64,000 nucleotides of DNA from UBA6115 sp040776985. GTDB lineage: Bacteria; Bacillota; Clostridia; Christensenellales; Aristaeellaceae. The stretch's first letter is position 1. Each line of letters starts with the position of its first letter. The DNA is taken from contig JAXGZL010000001.1 of NCBI GenBank assembly GCA_040776985.1, positions 992,001-1,056,000 on the forward strand, written 5' to 3'. The notes beneath the pieces are model-generated. The model worked only from the letters and a program-made list of their open reading frames with translations. It searched no databases and was not told the origin of the DNA. Position numbers and translations under genes: made by a program. Shown piece after piece: positions 36,443 to 45,622 of this stretch.

Positions 36443-39400
36443 TTACTCGATGTCATCGTCGTCAAAGTCCAGGTCCAGATCATCGTCCAGATCGTCAATG
36501 GGCTCGGTGCCGTCATCCTCGTTGAGGGAATCGGCGTCCTCCTCCTCTTCGTCCTCCCCGTGGCCTTCCTCGCCGGCCAGGGTCAGGTCGTCCAGCACCT
36601 GCCGGAAGCTGTCGTCAATGTCTTCCACGCTGATCTCCATCTCCTCCTCCGCCTGGCGGCCCGGCAGGGCACCCGGCAGGGTGGGGATGGGATCCTCGTC
36701 ATCAAACTCCTTGATGACAATCTGTTCCTGATCATCGCTCCAGACCTTGATGTCAAGGCTTAAAGCCTGCAGTTCCTTGATGAGCACCTTGAAGCTCTCC
36801 GGGATGCCCGGGGTGGGGATAGCGTTGCCCTTCACGATGGCCTCATAGGCCTTGACCCTGCCCACCACATCGTCTGACTTGACGGTGAGGATTTCCTGCA
36901 GGGTGTTGGCGGCGCCATAGGCCTCCAGGGCCCAGACCTCCATCTCGCCAAAGCGCTGGCCGCCGAACTGAGCCTTGCCGCCCAGGGGCTGCTGGGTCAC
37001 CAGGGAGTAGGGGCCGGTGGAGCGGGCATGCATCTTGTCGTCCACCAGGTGGTGGAGCTTGAGATAGTACATGAAGCCCACGGTGACTTTGTTTTCAAAG
37101 GGTTCGCCGGTGCGCCCGTCATACAGGACGGACTTGCCGTCAGGGCTGAGGCCGGCCTGGATCAGCGCCTCCTCGATGTCCTTTTCGTTGGCGCCGTCAA
37201 ACACGGGGGTGGCCACATGGTAGCCCAGCTCCCGCGCCGCCAGGCCCAGATGCACTTCCAGCACCTGTCCCAGGTTCATACGGGAGGGAACGCCCATGGG
37301 GTTCAAGACGATGTCAAGGGGGGTGCCATCCGGCAGGAAGGGCATGTCGGCCTCCGGCATGATGCGGGACACGACGCCCTTGTTGCCGTGGCGGCCGGCC
37401 ATCTTGTCGCCCACGGAGATCTTGCGCTTCTGGGCAATGTAGACCCTAACCATCTGGTTGACGCCGGGGGACAGCTCGTCCTTGTTTTCCCGGGTGAACA
37501 GCTTCACGTCCACCACAATGCCGGACTCGCCGTGGGGCACCTTCAGGCTGGTATCACGCACTTCACGGGCCTTTTCACCGAAGATGGCGCGCAGCAGGCG
37601 TTCCTCCGCGGTCAGCTCGGTCTCGCCCTTGGGGGTGACCTTGCCCACCAGGATGTCCCCGGCACGCACTTCGGCGCCGATGCGGATGATGCCAAACTCG
37701 TCCAGGTCCTTTAGCGCTTCCTCACCCACGTTGGGGATGTCCCGGGTGATTTCCTCCGGGCCCAGCTTGGTTTCCCGGGCCTCGGACTCATGCTCCTCGA
37801 TGTGGATGGAGGTGTAGGTGTCCTCCCGCACCAGCTTTTCGCTGATGAGGACGGCGTCTTCAAAGTTGTAGCCTTCCCAGGTCATAAAGCCGATCAGGAC
37901 GTTGCGGCCCAGGGAGATTTCGCCCAGGTCGGTGGCCGGGCCGTCTGCCAGCAGGTCGCCCACCGCCACCTTCTCGCCCACGGTCACCTGGGGGCGCTGG
38001 TTGATGCAGGTGGACTGGTTGGAACGGGCAAACTTGATCAGGCGGTAGCTGTGCTTCTCGCCTTTTTTGTCCTTGATGATGATTTCGTCGGCGCTCACCC
38101 GGTCCACGGTGCCCTCATGCTTGGAGAGGAGCACCACGCCGGAGTCGTGGGCGGCCTTGAACTCCATGCCGGTGCCGATGATGGGGGCCTCAGGCTTGAG
38201 CAGAGGCACCGCCTGGCGCTGCATGTTGGAGCCCATCAGGGCGCGGTTGGCGTCGTCGTTCTCCAGGAAGGGAATCATGGAGGTGGCGACGGACACCAGC
38301 TGCTTGGAGGACACGTCAATATAGTCCACCCGCTCCCTGGGCACCCGGATGACGTCATCCCGCCAGCGGACGGTCACCTGGTCGTTGACAAAGCTGCCGT
38401 CCTCGTTCAGGGGCTCCAGGGCCTGGGCGATGTAGTATTTATCCTCCTCGTCCGCGGTCATATAGGCGATTTCATCGGTCACCCGGTGGGTTTTGGGGTC
38501 CACCTTGCGGTAGGTGGCCTCGATGAAGCCGTACTCGTTGATGCGGGCATAGGTGGCCAGAGAGCCGATCAGGCCGATGTTGGGGCCTTCAGGCGTCTCG
38601 ATGGGGCAGATGCGGCCGTAGTGGCTGTAGTGCACGTCGCGCACTTCCATGCCGGCCCGGTCACGGTTCAGGCCGCCGGGGCCCAGGGCGGACAGGCGCC
38701 TTTTATGGGTCAATTCCGCCAGGGGGTTGGGCTGGTCCATGAACTGGGACAGCTGGGAGGAGCCGAAGAACTCCTTGATGGCGGCGGACACCGGGCGGAT
38801 GTTGATCAGGTCGCCCGGCTTTACGTCGCTGGCGTCCTGGATGGCCATGCGCTCGCGCACCACGCGCTCCAGCCGGCTCATGCCGATGCGCACCTGGTTT
38901 TGCAGCAGCTCGCCCACAGAGCGCAGGCGGCGGTTGCCCAGGTGGTCAATGTCATCAATGCTGCCGATGCCATAGGGCAGGCCCAGAAGATAACTGATGG
39001 AGGCCACGATGTCGTCAATGATGATGTTCTTGGGAATCAGCAGGTGGACGTTTTCCTTCACCACCCGCAGCAGGTCGTCCTCCTGGACGTTTTCGATGAT
39101 GTGCTTCAGGGTGGGCAGGTGGACATACTCGTTCAGGCCCGCCTCGCTGGGGTCAAAGGGCAGGAAATCGGCGGCGTCGGCAAAGTTGTTGCCCACCACC
39201 TTGTGCACCTGGTCTTCCACCAGCAGCTCCACCACGTTGACGCCGGCGTTCTGGATCTGCAGGGCCAGGGCCTCGTCAATGACGCTGCCTTTTTTGGCCA
39301 TCACTTCCCCGGTTTCGGGGTTGACGATGTTGCTGGCGGTCACCTGGCCGGCGATCCGATCGGCAACGCCCAGCTTTTTATTGTACTTATAGCGCCCCAC

Positions 39401-40213
39401 GCGCATCAGGTCATAGCGCTTGGGGTCAAAAAACAGGTTGTGCAGCAGCACCCGGGCCCCGTCCTCGGTGGGCGGCTCGCCGGGCTTCTGGCGGCGGTAG
39501 ATCTCAAGCAGGGCGTCCGTCTGAGACTTGATGTTGGCGTCCGCGTGGTTGATGGTGGTCATCAGCCGCTCGTCATCCCCCAGCAGGTCAATCAGCTGCT
39601 GGTCGGTGCCATATCCCAGGGCGCGCAAAATAACGGTGATGGGCAGCTTGCGGGCCCGGTCAATCCGCACCCAGAGGCCGTCGTTGCTGTCGGTCTCAAA
39701 CTCCACCCAGGCGCCCCGGTTGGGGATGATCTGGCCGGAGAAGAGCTGCTTGCCCGCCTTGTCAATCTGCTTGGTGTAATACACGCCGGGGGAGCGCACC
39801 AGCTGGCTGACAATCACCCGCTCGGCGCCGTTGATGATAAAGGTGCCGTGCTCGGTCATCAGCGGGAAATCCCCCATGAAGACTTCGCTTTCCTTGATCT
39901 CGCCGGTTTCCCGGTTCTTCAGCCGCACAAACACCTTCAGCGGCGCGGCATAGGTCAGGTCCCGTTCTTTACAGCGTTCCACGCTGTGTTTGGGGGTTTT
40001 GTCCAGTTTATAGTCTACAAATTCAAGCACCAGGTTCTCAGAGTAGTCGGTTATGGGGGACACATCCGCCAGAACTTCCTTAAAGTCTTCTTCCAGAAAA
40101 CGCCGGTATGAGTTTTTCTGGACTTCGATCAGGTTGGGCATGTCGAGAACTTCGTCGATTCGTGAGAAGCTCATGCGTTTGCGCAGTTTCCCCATGTTGA
40201 CTTCGTGAGCCAT
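36443..40213 (-). CDS. rpoB: RNA polymerase beta subunit
   Basis: Protein of 1,256 residues. Rifampicin region: SQLSQFMDQPNPLAELTHKR and LSALGPGGL; FGGQRFGEMEVWALEAYGA near the C-terminus. The last 60 or so residues are an unusual Asp/Glu-rich tail (for example DEEEEDADSLNEDDG and DLDLDFDDDD) beyond the usual end. The Ser at the start of SALGPGGL is the position of His/Ser variation linked to rifampicin response in the family. No rplJ/rplL precede it; the upstream gene is an FAD reductase, and rpoB has its own promoter. Confidence 0.98.
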   Translation of the reverse strand: MAHEVNMGKLRKRMSFSRIDEVLDMPNLIEVQKNSYRRFLEEDFKEVLADVSPITDYSENLVLEFVDYKLDKTPKHSVERCKERDLTYAAPLKVFVRLKNRETGEIKESEVFMGDFPLMTEHGTFIINGAERVIVSQLVRSPGVYYTKQIDKAGKQLFSGQIIPNRGAWVEFETDSNDGLWVRIDRARKLPITVILRALGYGTDQQLIDLLGDDERLMTTINHADANIKSQTDALLEIYRRQKPGEPPTEDGARVLLHNLFFDPKRYDLMRVGRYKYNKKLGVADRIAGQVTASNIVNPETGEVMAKKGSVIDEALALQIQNAGVNVVELLVEDQVHKVVGNNFADAADFLPFDPSEAGLNEYVHLPTLKHIIENVQEDDLLRVVKENVHLLIPKNIIIDDIVASISYLLGLPYGIGSIDDIDHLGNRRLRSVGELLQNQVRIGMSRLERVVRERMAIQDASDVKPGDLINIRPVSAAIKEFFGSSQLSQFMDQPNPLAELTHKRRLSALGPGGLNRDRAGMEVRDVHYSHYGRICPIETPEGPNIGLIGSLATYARINEYGFIEATYRKVDPKTHRVTDEIAYMTADEEDKYYIAQALEPLNEDGSFVNDQVTVRWRDDVIRVPRERVDYIDVSSKQLVSVATSMIPFLENDDANRALMGSNMQRQAVPLLKPEAPIIGTGMEFKAAHDSGVVLLSKHEGTVDRVSADEIIIKDKKGEKHSYRLIKFARSNQSTCINQRPQVTVGEKVAVGDLLADGPATDLGEISLGRNVLIGFMTWEGYNFEDAVLISEKLVREDTYTSIHIEEHESEARETKLGPEEITRDIPNVGEEALKDLDEFGIIRIGAEVRAGDILVGKVTPKGETELTAEERLLRAIFGEKAREVRDTSLKVPHGESGIVVDVKLFTRENKDELSPGVNQMVRVYIAQKRKISVGDKMAGRHGNKGVVSRIMPEADMPFLPDGTPLDIVLNPMGVPSRMNLGQVLEVHLGLAARELGYHVATPVFDGANEKDIEEALIQAGLSPDGKSVLYDGRTGEPFENKVTVGFMYYLKLHHLVDDKMHARSTGPYSLVTQQPLGGKAQFGGQRFGEMEVWALEAYGAANTLQEILTVKSDDVVGRVKAYEAIVKGNAIPTPGIPESFKVLIKELQALSLDIKVWSDDQEQIVIKEFDDEDPIPTLPGALPGRQAEEEMEISVEDIDDSFRQVLDDLTLAGEEGHGEDEEEEDADSLNEDDGTEPIDDLDDDLDLDFDDDDIE

Positions 40214-40324
40214 CTTTTAACATCACCCCTTCATTGCTCCCGGTAGCGCCTCTGGCAGATGGATTCTTTCCATAATAATGGCATCTTCCCACCTGCCCAA
40301 ATGGCGATACTGATGCAATCATAG

Positions 40325-40353
40325 ATAATATCATCATTATATGGTTCTGTCAA
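40325..40353 (-). promoter_or_regulatory. Promoter of rpoBC
   Basis: On the minus strand TTGACA and TATTAT are separated by 17 bases. The leader to the rpoB ATG is about 105 bases. Confidence 0.75.
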
Positions 40354-40518
40354 ACACATTTTCGTCTGTGCTGCAGGCGATTTGCGCGGGTTTTTTGGCA
40401 GTTATGCATGAAAGATGAGGCGTCTCTTGTGTTATTCCCTGACTGGCTGATTTCGCGGCTGCCAATTGTTCACAGTTTATTTGCTGATTCGCTTTGTTTT
40501 CCCTGTTTCAGGGCAAGC

Positions 40519-40553
40519 AAAAGGCGGCACGGGTTGCCCGGTGCCGCCTTTTG
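40519..40553 (-). terminator. Terminator of the FAD/FMN reductase gene
   Basis: AAGGCGGCAC with GTGCCGCCTT around an inner GGG/CCC, closing with TTTT on the minus strand. Stem of about 11 bp plus inner pairs. Confidence 0.8.
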
Positions 40554-40563
40554 GGATTGGATA

Positions 40564-42468
40564 TTACTTGTTGTCCTTAACCACCGTTTCGCCGGCAATC
40601 CGGCCATACACGGTGAAGTCCACCACGGCGTTACCGCCCAGGCGGTTGCCGCCATGGAGAACGCCTGTGATTTCACCTGCGCAGTAAAGGCCGGGCACAG
40701 GGGCCCCGTCCTTGTTGAGGGCGCGGGCTTCGGTGTCGATGCGCACGCCGCCCATGGTGTGATGCGCGGCAGGGCTGCGGGGATAGGCATAGAAGGGACC
40801 GTTCTCCAGCTTCTGGAAGAAGGTGACCCGGCCAAACTCGTCCGCTGAACCGGAATCCGCTGCCTTGTTGAAGGCTTCCACGGTCTTCTTCAGCTCATCC
40901 GCCGGCATGCCCAGCTTTTCAGCCAGTTCATCCAGGGTTTCCCCGGCCTTGAAGTCCGGGTTGTTGTCCAGATAGTACTGCAGGGTCTGGCCGCCCAGGG
41001 CCTTGGCGGTGGCGGGATCCGGGGTGAAGTCAGCGCTGAACATCAGGTACATCTTGCCGCCTGTCTGCTCGATAATCGCCTTGCTGATCACATCCCGGCG
41101 GCCGTCCTCGCGCACAAAGCGCTTGCCTTCCTGGTTGACGAAGATGCCTTCTGCCATGGTGCCCACGATGATGTCATAGGTATGCCCGGTGCGGGGGTTG
41201 CACACATGCAGCAGCTGGATCTGGTCCATGTTCACCAGCTCTGCCCCGGCGGCTTCCGCCATGAAGATGCCATCGCCAGTGACAGCGGCCACGTTGGAGG
41301 TGGGGACGGTGGCGCCCAGGTCCGGCCACTTGTCGCCTTCACAGTATTTCTGGCGCAGTTCCACATTGCCGGCAAAGCCGCCAGTGGCCAGAATCACGCC
41401 CTTGGCGGCATGAAGGGTGACTTTTTCGCCGTTTTTGCCCTCGGCGATGACGCCGGTGACCCGGCCATTATCGGTGATCAGGCTCTTGCCGTTGGTGTCC
41501 ATCAGCACGGTATAGTTATCAGCCTTTTCCAGGGTGTCGGTGAAGGACTTGATAAAGCCGGTGCCATTGGGCAGGACGGAGCCGTGGGTGCGGGGATAGA
41601 GGGAACCGGCGCCCTGGAAGATGCGGGCGTCATACTCATAGCCCATCTCATGCATCCAGTCCAGGCCGTCCTTGGCTTTATCCGCCAGGACCTGGACGGC
41701 TTCAATGTCGCCCACCTTGTCGCCGCCGTTCCAGGTCTGCAGGGCAAACCAGTTGGCGCTGTCAAACAGTTTCTTGTCGGTCTTCCTGAAGGCTTCATAG
41801 TCTGCACGGACCTTGTCCTGCAGGGCCTTGTGGGCTTCGTTCACAGGCTCCTCCGCCAGGGCATCCTCCACCAGAGAGTGGGGATTTCCGCCGATTTCGG
41901 CCTTGTCCTGAAGGGCTGCGTCCGGAGCATTGTAAATGCCGCCGCACACGATGGAGTTGCCACCCAGGAAGCCTGCTTTTTCAATCAGAATGACGGATGC
42001 GCCCTGGCTGGTGGCAGAAACAGCTGCCGACAAGCCGGCGCCGCCGCCCCCCACGATCACCACGTCCGCTGTCATCTCAACATCCTTGGCGGGCTGCGCT
42101 TCCGGCTTGACCTTGAAAGCCGCCACATCGGCGCCTGCTTCCTTCAGCAGTTCTTCCGCCGTGCCCAGGATGATCCGGCTGGTGATGGTGGCGCCGCTGA
42201 CCACGTCCACCGAAAGGCTGCCGCTTTCCGCAACGCGCTCTGGCACCACCTTGGCGGCATAGGCGCCAAGGCCGGGTGTTTCCACATTTTTGATTACCTT
42301 CAGGTCAGCAATCTTGCCGTCCTTCATCACCAGTTCCAGGGTCAAAGCGCCTTGCATGGCGTTGACGGTCTTGGTGTAGGTGCCGTCCTTCGGGCCCTCC
42401 GCATGGCTTGGCAGGGCCAAAACCATGGAAAAGACCAGCAGGAGAGAAAACAGTCGTTTAAGGTTCAT
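40564..42468 (-). CDS. Exported FMN/FAD-dependent reductase (UrdA/fumarate reductase-like)
   Basis: Protein of 634 residues: a signal peptide (about 23 residues, ending SHA-EG), an FMN_bind domain (residues ~27-110), and an FAD_binding_2 domain. VDVVSGATIT in the FMN domain fits the ApbE flavinylation motif (D-x-x-SGAT), so FMN is probably attached covalently to that Thr. The FAD domain has VIVGGGGAGLSAAVSA at its start, the active-site region HHTMGGVRID, and AGEITGVLHGGNRLGGNA at the end. Relatives reduce fumarate, urocanate or other acceptors outside the cytoplasm. The acceptor here is not known. GAGGAGG precedes the ATG. Confidence 0.88.
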   Translation of the reverse strand: MNLKRLFSLLLVFSMVLALPSHAEGPKDGTYTKTVNAMQGALTLELVMKDGKIADLKVIKNVETPGLGAYAAKVVPERVAESGSLSVDVVSGATITSRIILGTAEELLKEAGADVAAFKVKPEAQPAKDVEMTADVVIVGGGGAGLSAAVSATSQGASVILIEKAGFLGGNSIVCGGIYNAPDAALQDKAEIGGNPHSLVEDALAEEPVNEAHKALQDKVRADYEAFRKTDKKLFDSANWFALQTWNGGDKVGDIEAVQVLADKAKDGLDWMHEMGYEYDARIFQGAGSLYPRTHGSVLPNGTGFIKSFTDTLEKADNYTVLMDTNGKSLITDNGRVTGVIAEGKNGEKVTLHAAKGVILATGGFAGNVELRQKYCEGDKWPDLGATVPTSNVAAVTGDGIFMAEAAGAELVNMDQIQLLHVCNPRTGHTYDIIVGTMAEGIFVNQEGKRFVREDGRRDVISKAIIEQTGGKMYLMFSADFTPDPATAKALGGQTLQYYLDNNPDFKAGETLDELAEKLGMPADELKKTVEAFNKAADSGSADEFGRVTFFQKLENGPFYAYPRSPAAHHTMGGVRIDTEARALNKDGAPVPGLYCAGEITGVLHGGNRLGGNAVVDFTVYGRIAGETVVKDNK

Positions 42469-42563
42469 GAGATCTCCTCCTCAAAATATTTTTTCCATGT
42501 TTTATCTTTTCACTTTGAGTCATGATTGTCAACCGACCCTTGTTCAATTGATATTTGTGCAAA

Positions 42564-42599
42564 TGAAAACAGCGCCCTGAACGGTTGCCAAGGCGCTGC
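42564..42599 (-). terminator. Terminator of the 2-hydroxyacid dehydrogenase gene
   Basis: On the minus strand CAGCGCC...GGGCGCTG with an interrupted loop, followed by TTTTCATTT. Confidence 0.7.
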
Positions 42600-42628
42600 T
42601 TCACACATGTTGCTTAACGAATGATGTT

Positions 42629-43600
42629 TTACTCCACCCGCTGCCGGTAGCCGCTGTCATAGTCCACCTGGCTGATGAAGGGGCCGCGGGGCCAGGCCTG
42701 CAGGTTGTAGATGGCGATGTCCACCACGTTTTCCCAGGTGGCGTCCAGGTTGAACTGGCCGGAGATGTGGGGGGTGAGGAGGACACGGGGCTCCTCCCAC
42801 AGGGGGCTTTCAGGGGGCAGGGGCTCCGGCGTGGTCACGTCAATGGCGGCGCCGGACAGGCGGCCTGAGCGGATGCTCTCAATCAGCGCGTCCTGGTCAA
42901 TGGCACTGCCCCGGCCCACGTTCAGGATCACCGCGTCCTGCTTCATCAGGGCAAAGCGCCGCGCATCCATCAGGTTGGTGGTTTCCCTGGTGCCGGGCAG
43001 GGAGAGGGACACCACATCCGCCTGGGGCAGCAATTCATCTAATTGATCCATGGTGTGCATCTCGTCAAAGGGCGGCCTGGCCTCCGCCGGGCTGCGCCGG
43101 ATGCCGATCACCCGGGCGCCCAGGGCCTTCACCAGGGCGGCAAACTCCCCGCCGATGGACCCGGCGCCCACCACCAGCACCGTGGCGTCCCGGATGGAGC
43201 GCATGCGGCCCAGATCCTCCCAGACCTTTTTGTGCTGGTTGTCCCGATACTGGGGCAGCAGCTTGTAGATGGACAGCAGGGTGGCCAGCAGATACTCTGA
43301 AATGGCCTGGCCATAGGCCCCGGAGGCGCTGCACAGGATGGCCTGGGGCTGCTTGTCCTTCAGCGCCAGGAAGCCCTCCATCACCCCGGAAAAGCTCAGC
43401 TGCAGCAGCTTCAGGTTGGCCAGGGTGTGCAGGCGGTTTGGGTTCACATAGCCCACAATGGCATCAAAGGGCGCCAGCTCGTCATCCGCCATGGTGTTGC
43501 TGTCGCTGAAGACAAAGGTGGCCTCCGGCATGGCTTGCTGCAGTTTTTCCCGGTGCCAGGGGCGGGTGGGCATGCTGATCAGGATGTTCTTGAGGGCCAT
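42629..43600 (-). CDS. D-2-hydroxyacid dehydrogenase
   Basis: About 323 residues from ATG 43600 with AAGGAGG upstream. NAD(P) site VLVVGAGSIGGEFA, catalytic Arg in LNVGRGSAID, Glu in the TPEPLP region, and His in LTPHISGQF. This is the NAD-binding D-isomer-specific family; the short N-terminal catalytic domain resembles glyoxylate/hydroxypyruvate reductase-type members. Substrate not determined. It is transcribed from the shared promoter region with the divergent DUF503 gene. Confidence 0.9.
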   Translation of the reverse strand: MALKNILISMPTRPWHREKLQQAMPEATFVFSDSNTMADDELAPFDAIVGYVNPNRLHTLANLKLLQLSFSGVMEGFLALKDKQPQAILCSASGAYGQAISEYLLATLLSIYKLLPQYRDNQHKKVWEDLGRMRSIRDATVLVVGAGSIGGEFAALVKALGARVIGIRRSPAEARPPFDEMHTMDQLDELLPQADVVSLSLPGTRETTNLMDARRFALMKQDAVILNVGRGSAIDQDALIESIRSGRLSGAAIDVTTPEPLPPESPLWEEPRVLLTPHISGQFNLDATWENVVDIAIYNLQAWPRGPFISQVDYDSGYRQRVE

Positions 43601-43641
43601 GGTGTCGTCCTCCTTGTGTGATCTGATAATCATACGGTTCG

Positions 43642-43650
43642 TGTTATAAT
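43642..43650 (+). promoter_or_regulatory. Extended -10 promoter for the DUF503 gene
   Basis: TGTTATAAT (TGn extended -10) at 43642-43650 without a good -35 box; 36 bases before the GTG start. Confidence 0.4.
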
Positions 43651-43686
43651 ATACCCGATGATTTGTGATGATGAGAGGAAAAACCC

Positions 43687-43968
43687 GTGCATATCCTGTA
43701 CATGACGCTGCGCCTCCGGGCGCCCTGGTGCCATTCGCTCAAGGAAAAGCGCGCGGCGCTGCGCCCTGTGATCGAGGGGCTCAAAAGGCATTTCAACGCC
43801 AGCGTCTCAGAAAGCGGCCTGCAGGACAGCCATCAGCAGATGGAAATCAGCCTGGCCGTGCTGGTCCATCACAGCGCCCAGGGGGACAGCATCCGGGAGC
43901 AGATCCTGGACACGGTGGGCCGGCTCAGCGAGGCGGAATTGTATGAGGAGACGGCGGAGTATCGCTGA
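43687..43968 (+). CDS. DUF503 family protein (YlxP-like)
   Basis: Protein of 93 residues from a GTG start. The family pattern HSLKEKRAALRPVIEGLKRHFNAS (given in two parts) and the final acidic-Glu stretch match DUF503/YlxP, usually found beside rbfA and infB in Bacillota. Here it stands away from them. Function unknown; some members bind RNA-related complexes by association. Confidence rests on the KEKR motif and length. Confidence 0.85.
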   Translation: MHILYMTLRLRAPWCHSLKEKRAALRPVIEGLKRHFNASVSESGLQDSHQQMEISLAVLVHHSAQGDSIREQILDTVGRLSEAELYEETAEYR

Positions 43969-43980
43969 GGCCTGCTGTAT

Positions 43981-44799
43981 TCAGAATTCGTTGATGGCAG
44001 ACTGATTAACCGCATCCAGAAAGGCTTGCGGCGCCTGTTCATATTTAAGGCCCTTATATACACTGGCCGGCAGGTGGGCCTGCAGATAGGGCAGGCTGTC
44101 ATTGAGGCCGTTTTGACGAAGCCCTACAACAGAATCGGTGAGAAGGCTGAAGCCAAAATCGGAATACAGTTTGATCGCCTGAAGGCTTTGAGGCTGGGTG
44201 TGCAGAAAAACGGGGTACTGGTTCTCCGGGATGCCCTTCATCACGTGGGAGAGCAGGGCTCTGCCCAGCCCCTGGCCTTCATGGGATTTGAGGACCTTGA
44301 ACCAGTGCAGGGTGCACACCTTCCCGTAGGCTTCCCACGCAAAGCAGGTTCCGACAGGGATATCGTTTATATCACAGATAAAAAGACAGCGATTGAAAAA
44401 GAGCGCCTCCTGCTTGCCATAAACCTGGCTGAAGTATTGGTCCATATAGGGCTGATGCGCTTTAGCCTGTTCGAGTGTATCAAAGGGGAAGGCCTTCCAC
44501 AGCGCCAGCTCGTCCCTGCGGCAATGCCGGATGGAGAAGCCCTGGGGCAGGCCTGACAGGGCTTTACCGTTCAGCTTTGTACACATCATGAAGAGGTCCA
44601 GGCCCTGAACCCGGGATGCCGCTGCCTGATATTCCCGTTCAATCAATGAAAGGGCGATTTCAAGCGCAGAAACCCGGCGCTGGGTCAGTGTGCGCTGAGC
44701 GGGCTTCAACTTCTCGCTTTCCAGCACCTTCTCGCATTTGTTGAGGGTGGACAGCAGGGCCCGGCTTGCTTCTTCAAGGTCTGTCAATGAATATTCCAT
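43981..44799 (-). CDS. GNAT-family acetyltransferase
   Basis: Protein of 272 residues. A helical N-terminal part (residues 1-70, Leu/Glu rich) precedes a GNAT domain with LKSHEGQGLGRALLSHVMKG, matching motif A (Q/RxxGxG/A) for acetyl-CoA, and QAIKLYSDFGFSLL (the YxxxGF element). Substrate unknown. GAGGGG lies upstream of the ATG. It is last in a minus-strand cluster after a nucleotidyltransferase and an Imm5-like gene. Confidence 0.85.
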   Translation of the reverse strand: MEYSLTDLEEASRALLSTLNKCEKVLESEKLKPAQRTLTQRRVSALEIALSLIEREYQAAASRVQGLDLFMMCTKLNGKALSGLPQGFSIRHCRRDELALWKAFPFDTLEQAKAHQPYMDQYFSQVYGKQEALFFNRCLFICDINDIPVGTCFAWEAYGKVCTLHWFKVLKSHEGQGLGRALLSHVMKGIPENQYPVFLHTQPQSLQAIKLYSDFGFSLLTDSVVGLRQNGLNDSLPYLQAHLPASVYKGLKYEQAPQAFLDAVNQSAINEF

Positions 44800-44830
44800 A
44801 TCGTATCCCCTCTTTGCTTTGCTGTTTTGA

Positions 44831-45622
44831 TCAAGTTTGATTTGAGGCGTTGATCAGGAGAATCTCCCTTTCCAGCACATCGGCAAAGCGCTGGACAGCA
44901 TCGCCCAAGGAGCAGAGCCACTTCTTTGTTGCTGGTTCATCTTTGTATTTGAGCGGATTACTTCGTATTTCAAGGGTTCTGACCAGAAGAATAGGATCTG
45001 GGCACAGCCCCTGCGCCAGTGCCCACTTTCCGGCAGCTGTTTTTACCATCACCTTTCCTGTGCGCAGTGTGTAAAGGCCCCTTGCGATGTCCAGGAGCCA
45101 GCCGCAGGAATACAGGCTCTCGTCGGTTGTCAGGGCATGCTTTCTGATGCTTTCAAGGTGGCTGATCACGGCTTCCAGCAGTTTCCCAAAGCCCGGTGGC
45201 TTTAGTTCGTGGCGTATTTCTTTGCCGCTGACCAGAACCCCATCGTGGAGGAGCTCATACAAAGAGAAGGCATCAAAGGAATAACTGCTGGTGATGCGCT
45301 GCCCACTGGTGCCCCAGTAAACGACTTTGCTGTATACACCGGCTTGGAACGCTTCAAATGAAACAAAGGCCCCTTCAAAGCTTCTGTAAAGGCTCTCTCC
45401 ATTCGCTAAAACCAGGGCTTGCCGCAGGGTGAGCAGGTCTTCTGCCTGTTTCCCGATCAACTGGCCATCAGTCAGGCACAGGAAATCAACATCGCTCCAT
45501 CCGGGCTTAAAGTCGTGAAGGACAAGGGAGCCAAACAGATAGAAGGCGAGCATCTTTTCATGCAAGATGGCTTGCACTGCCTCTGCCATGGTCTGTATGG
45601 CTTTTTCCATTTTGCCGTCCAT
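44831..45622 (-). CDS. Nucleotidyltransferase-domain protein (aminoglycoside adenylyltransferase-like)
   Basis: Protein of 263 residues. The N-terminal NTP_transf_2 motif FYLFGSLVLHDFKPGWSDVDFL has GS and DxD, the active-site pattern of the superfamily. The C-terminal half is helical (DUF4111-like), as in ANT(9)/ANT(3'') proteins. No claim of drug resistance is warranted: residues for aminoglycoside binding cannot be judged here. The start overlaps the upstream stop (TGATG), so it is translationally coupled to the Imm5-like gene. Confidence 0.75.
   Translation of the reverse strand: MDGKMEKAIQTMAEAVQAILHEKMLAFYLFGSLVLHDFKPGWSDVDFLCLTDGQLIGKQAEDLLTLRQALVLANGESLYRSFEGAFVSFEAFQAGVYSKVVYWGTSGQRITSSYSFDAFSLYELLHDGVLVSGKEIRHELKPPGFGKLLEAVISHLESIRKHALTTDESLYSCGWLLDIARGLYTLRTGKVMVKTAAGKWALAQGLCPDPILLVRTLEIRSNPLKYKDEPATKKWLCSLGDAVQRFADVLEREILLINASNQT

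Noticed and set aside
37790..40111. 773-codon frame opposite rpoB, and a similar one opposite rpoC (32760-35051)
   Set aside because: Both are shadows of rpoB and rpoC; compositions are His/Gln/Gly-rich and no domain is visible.
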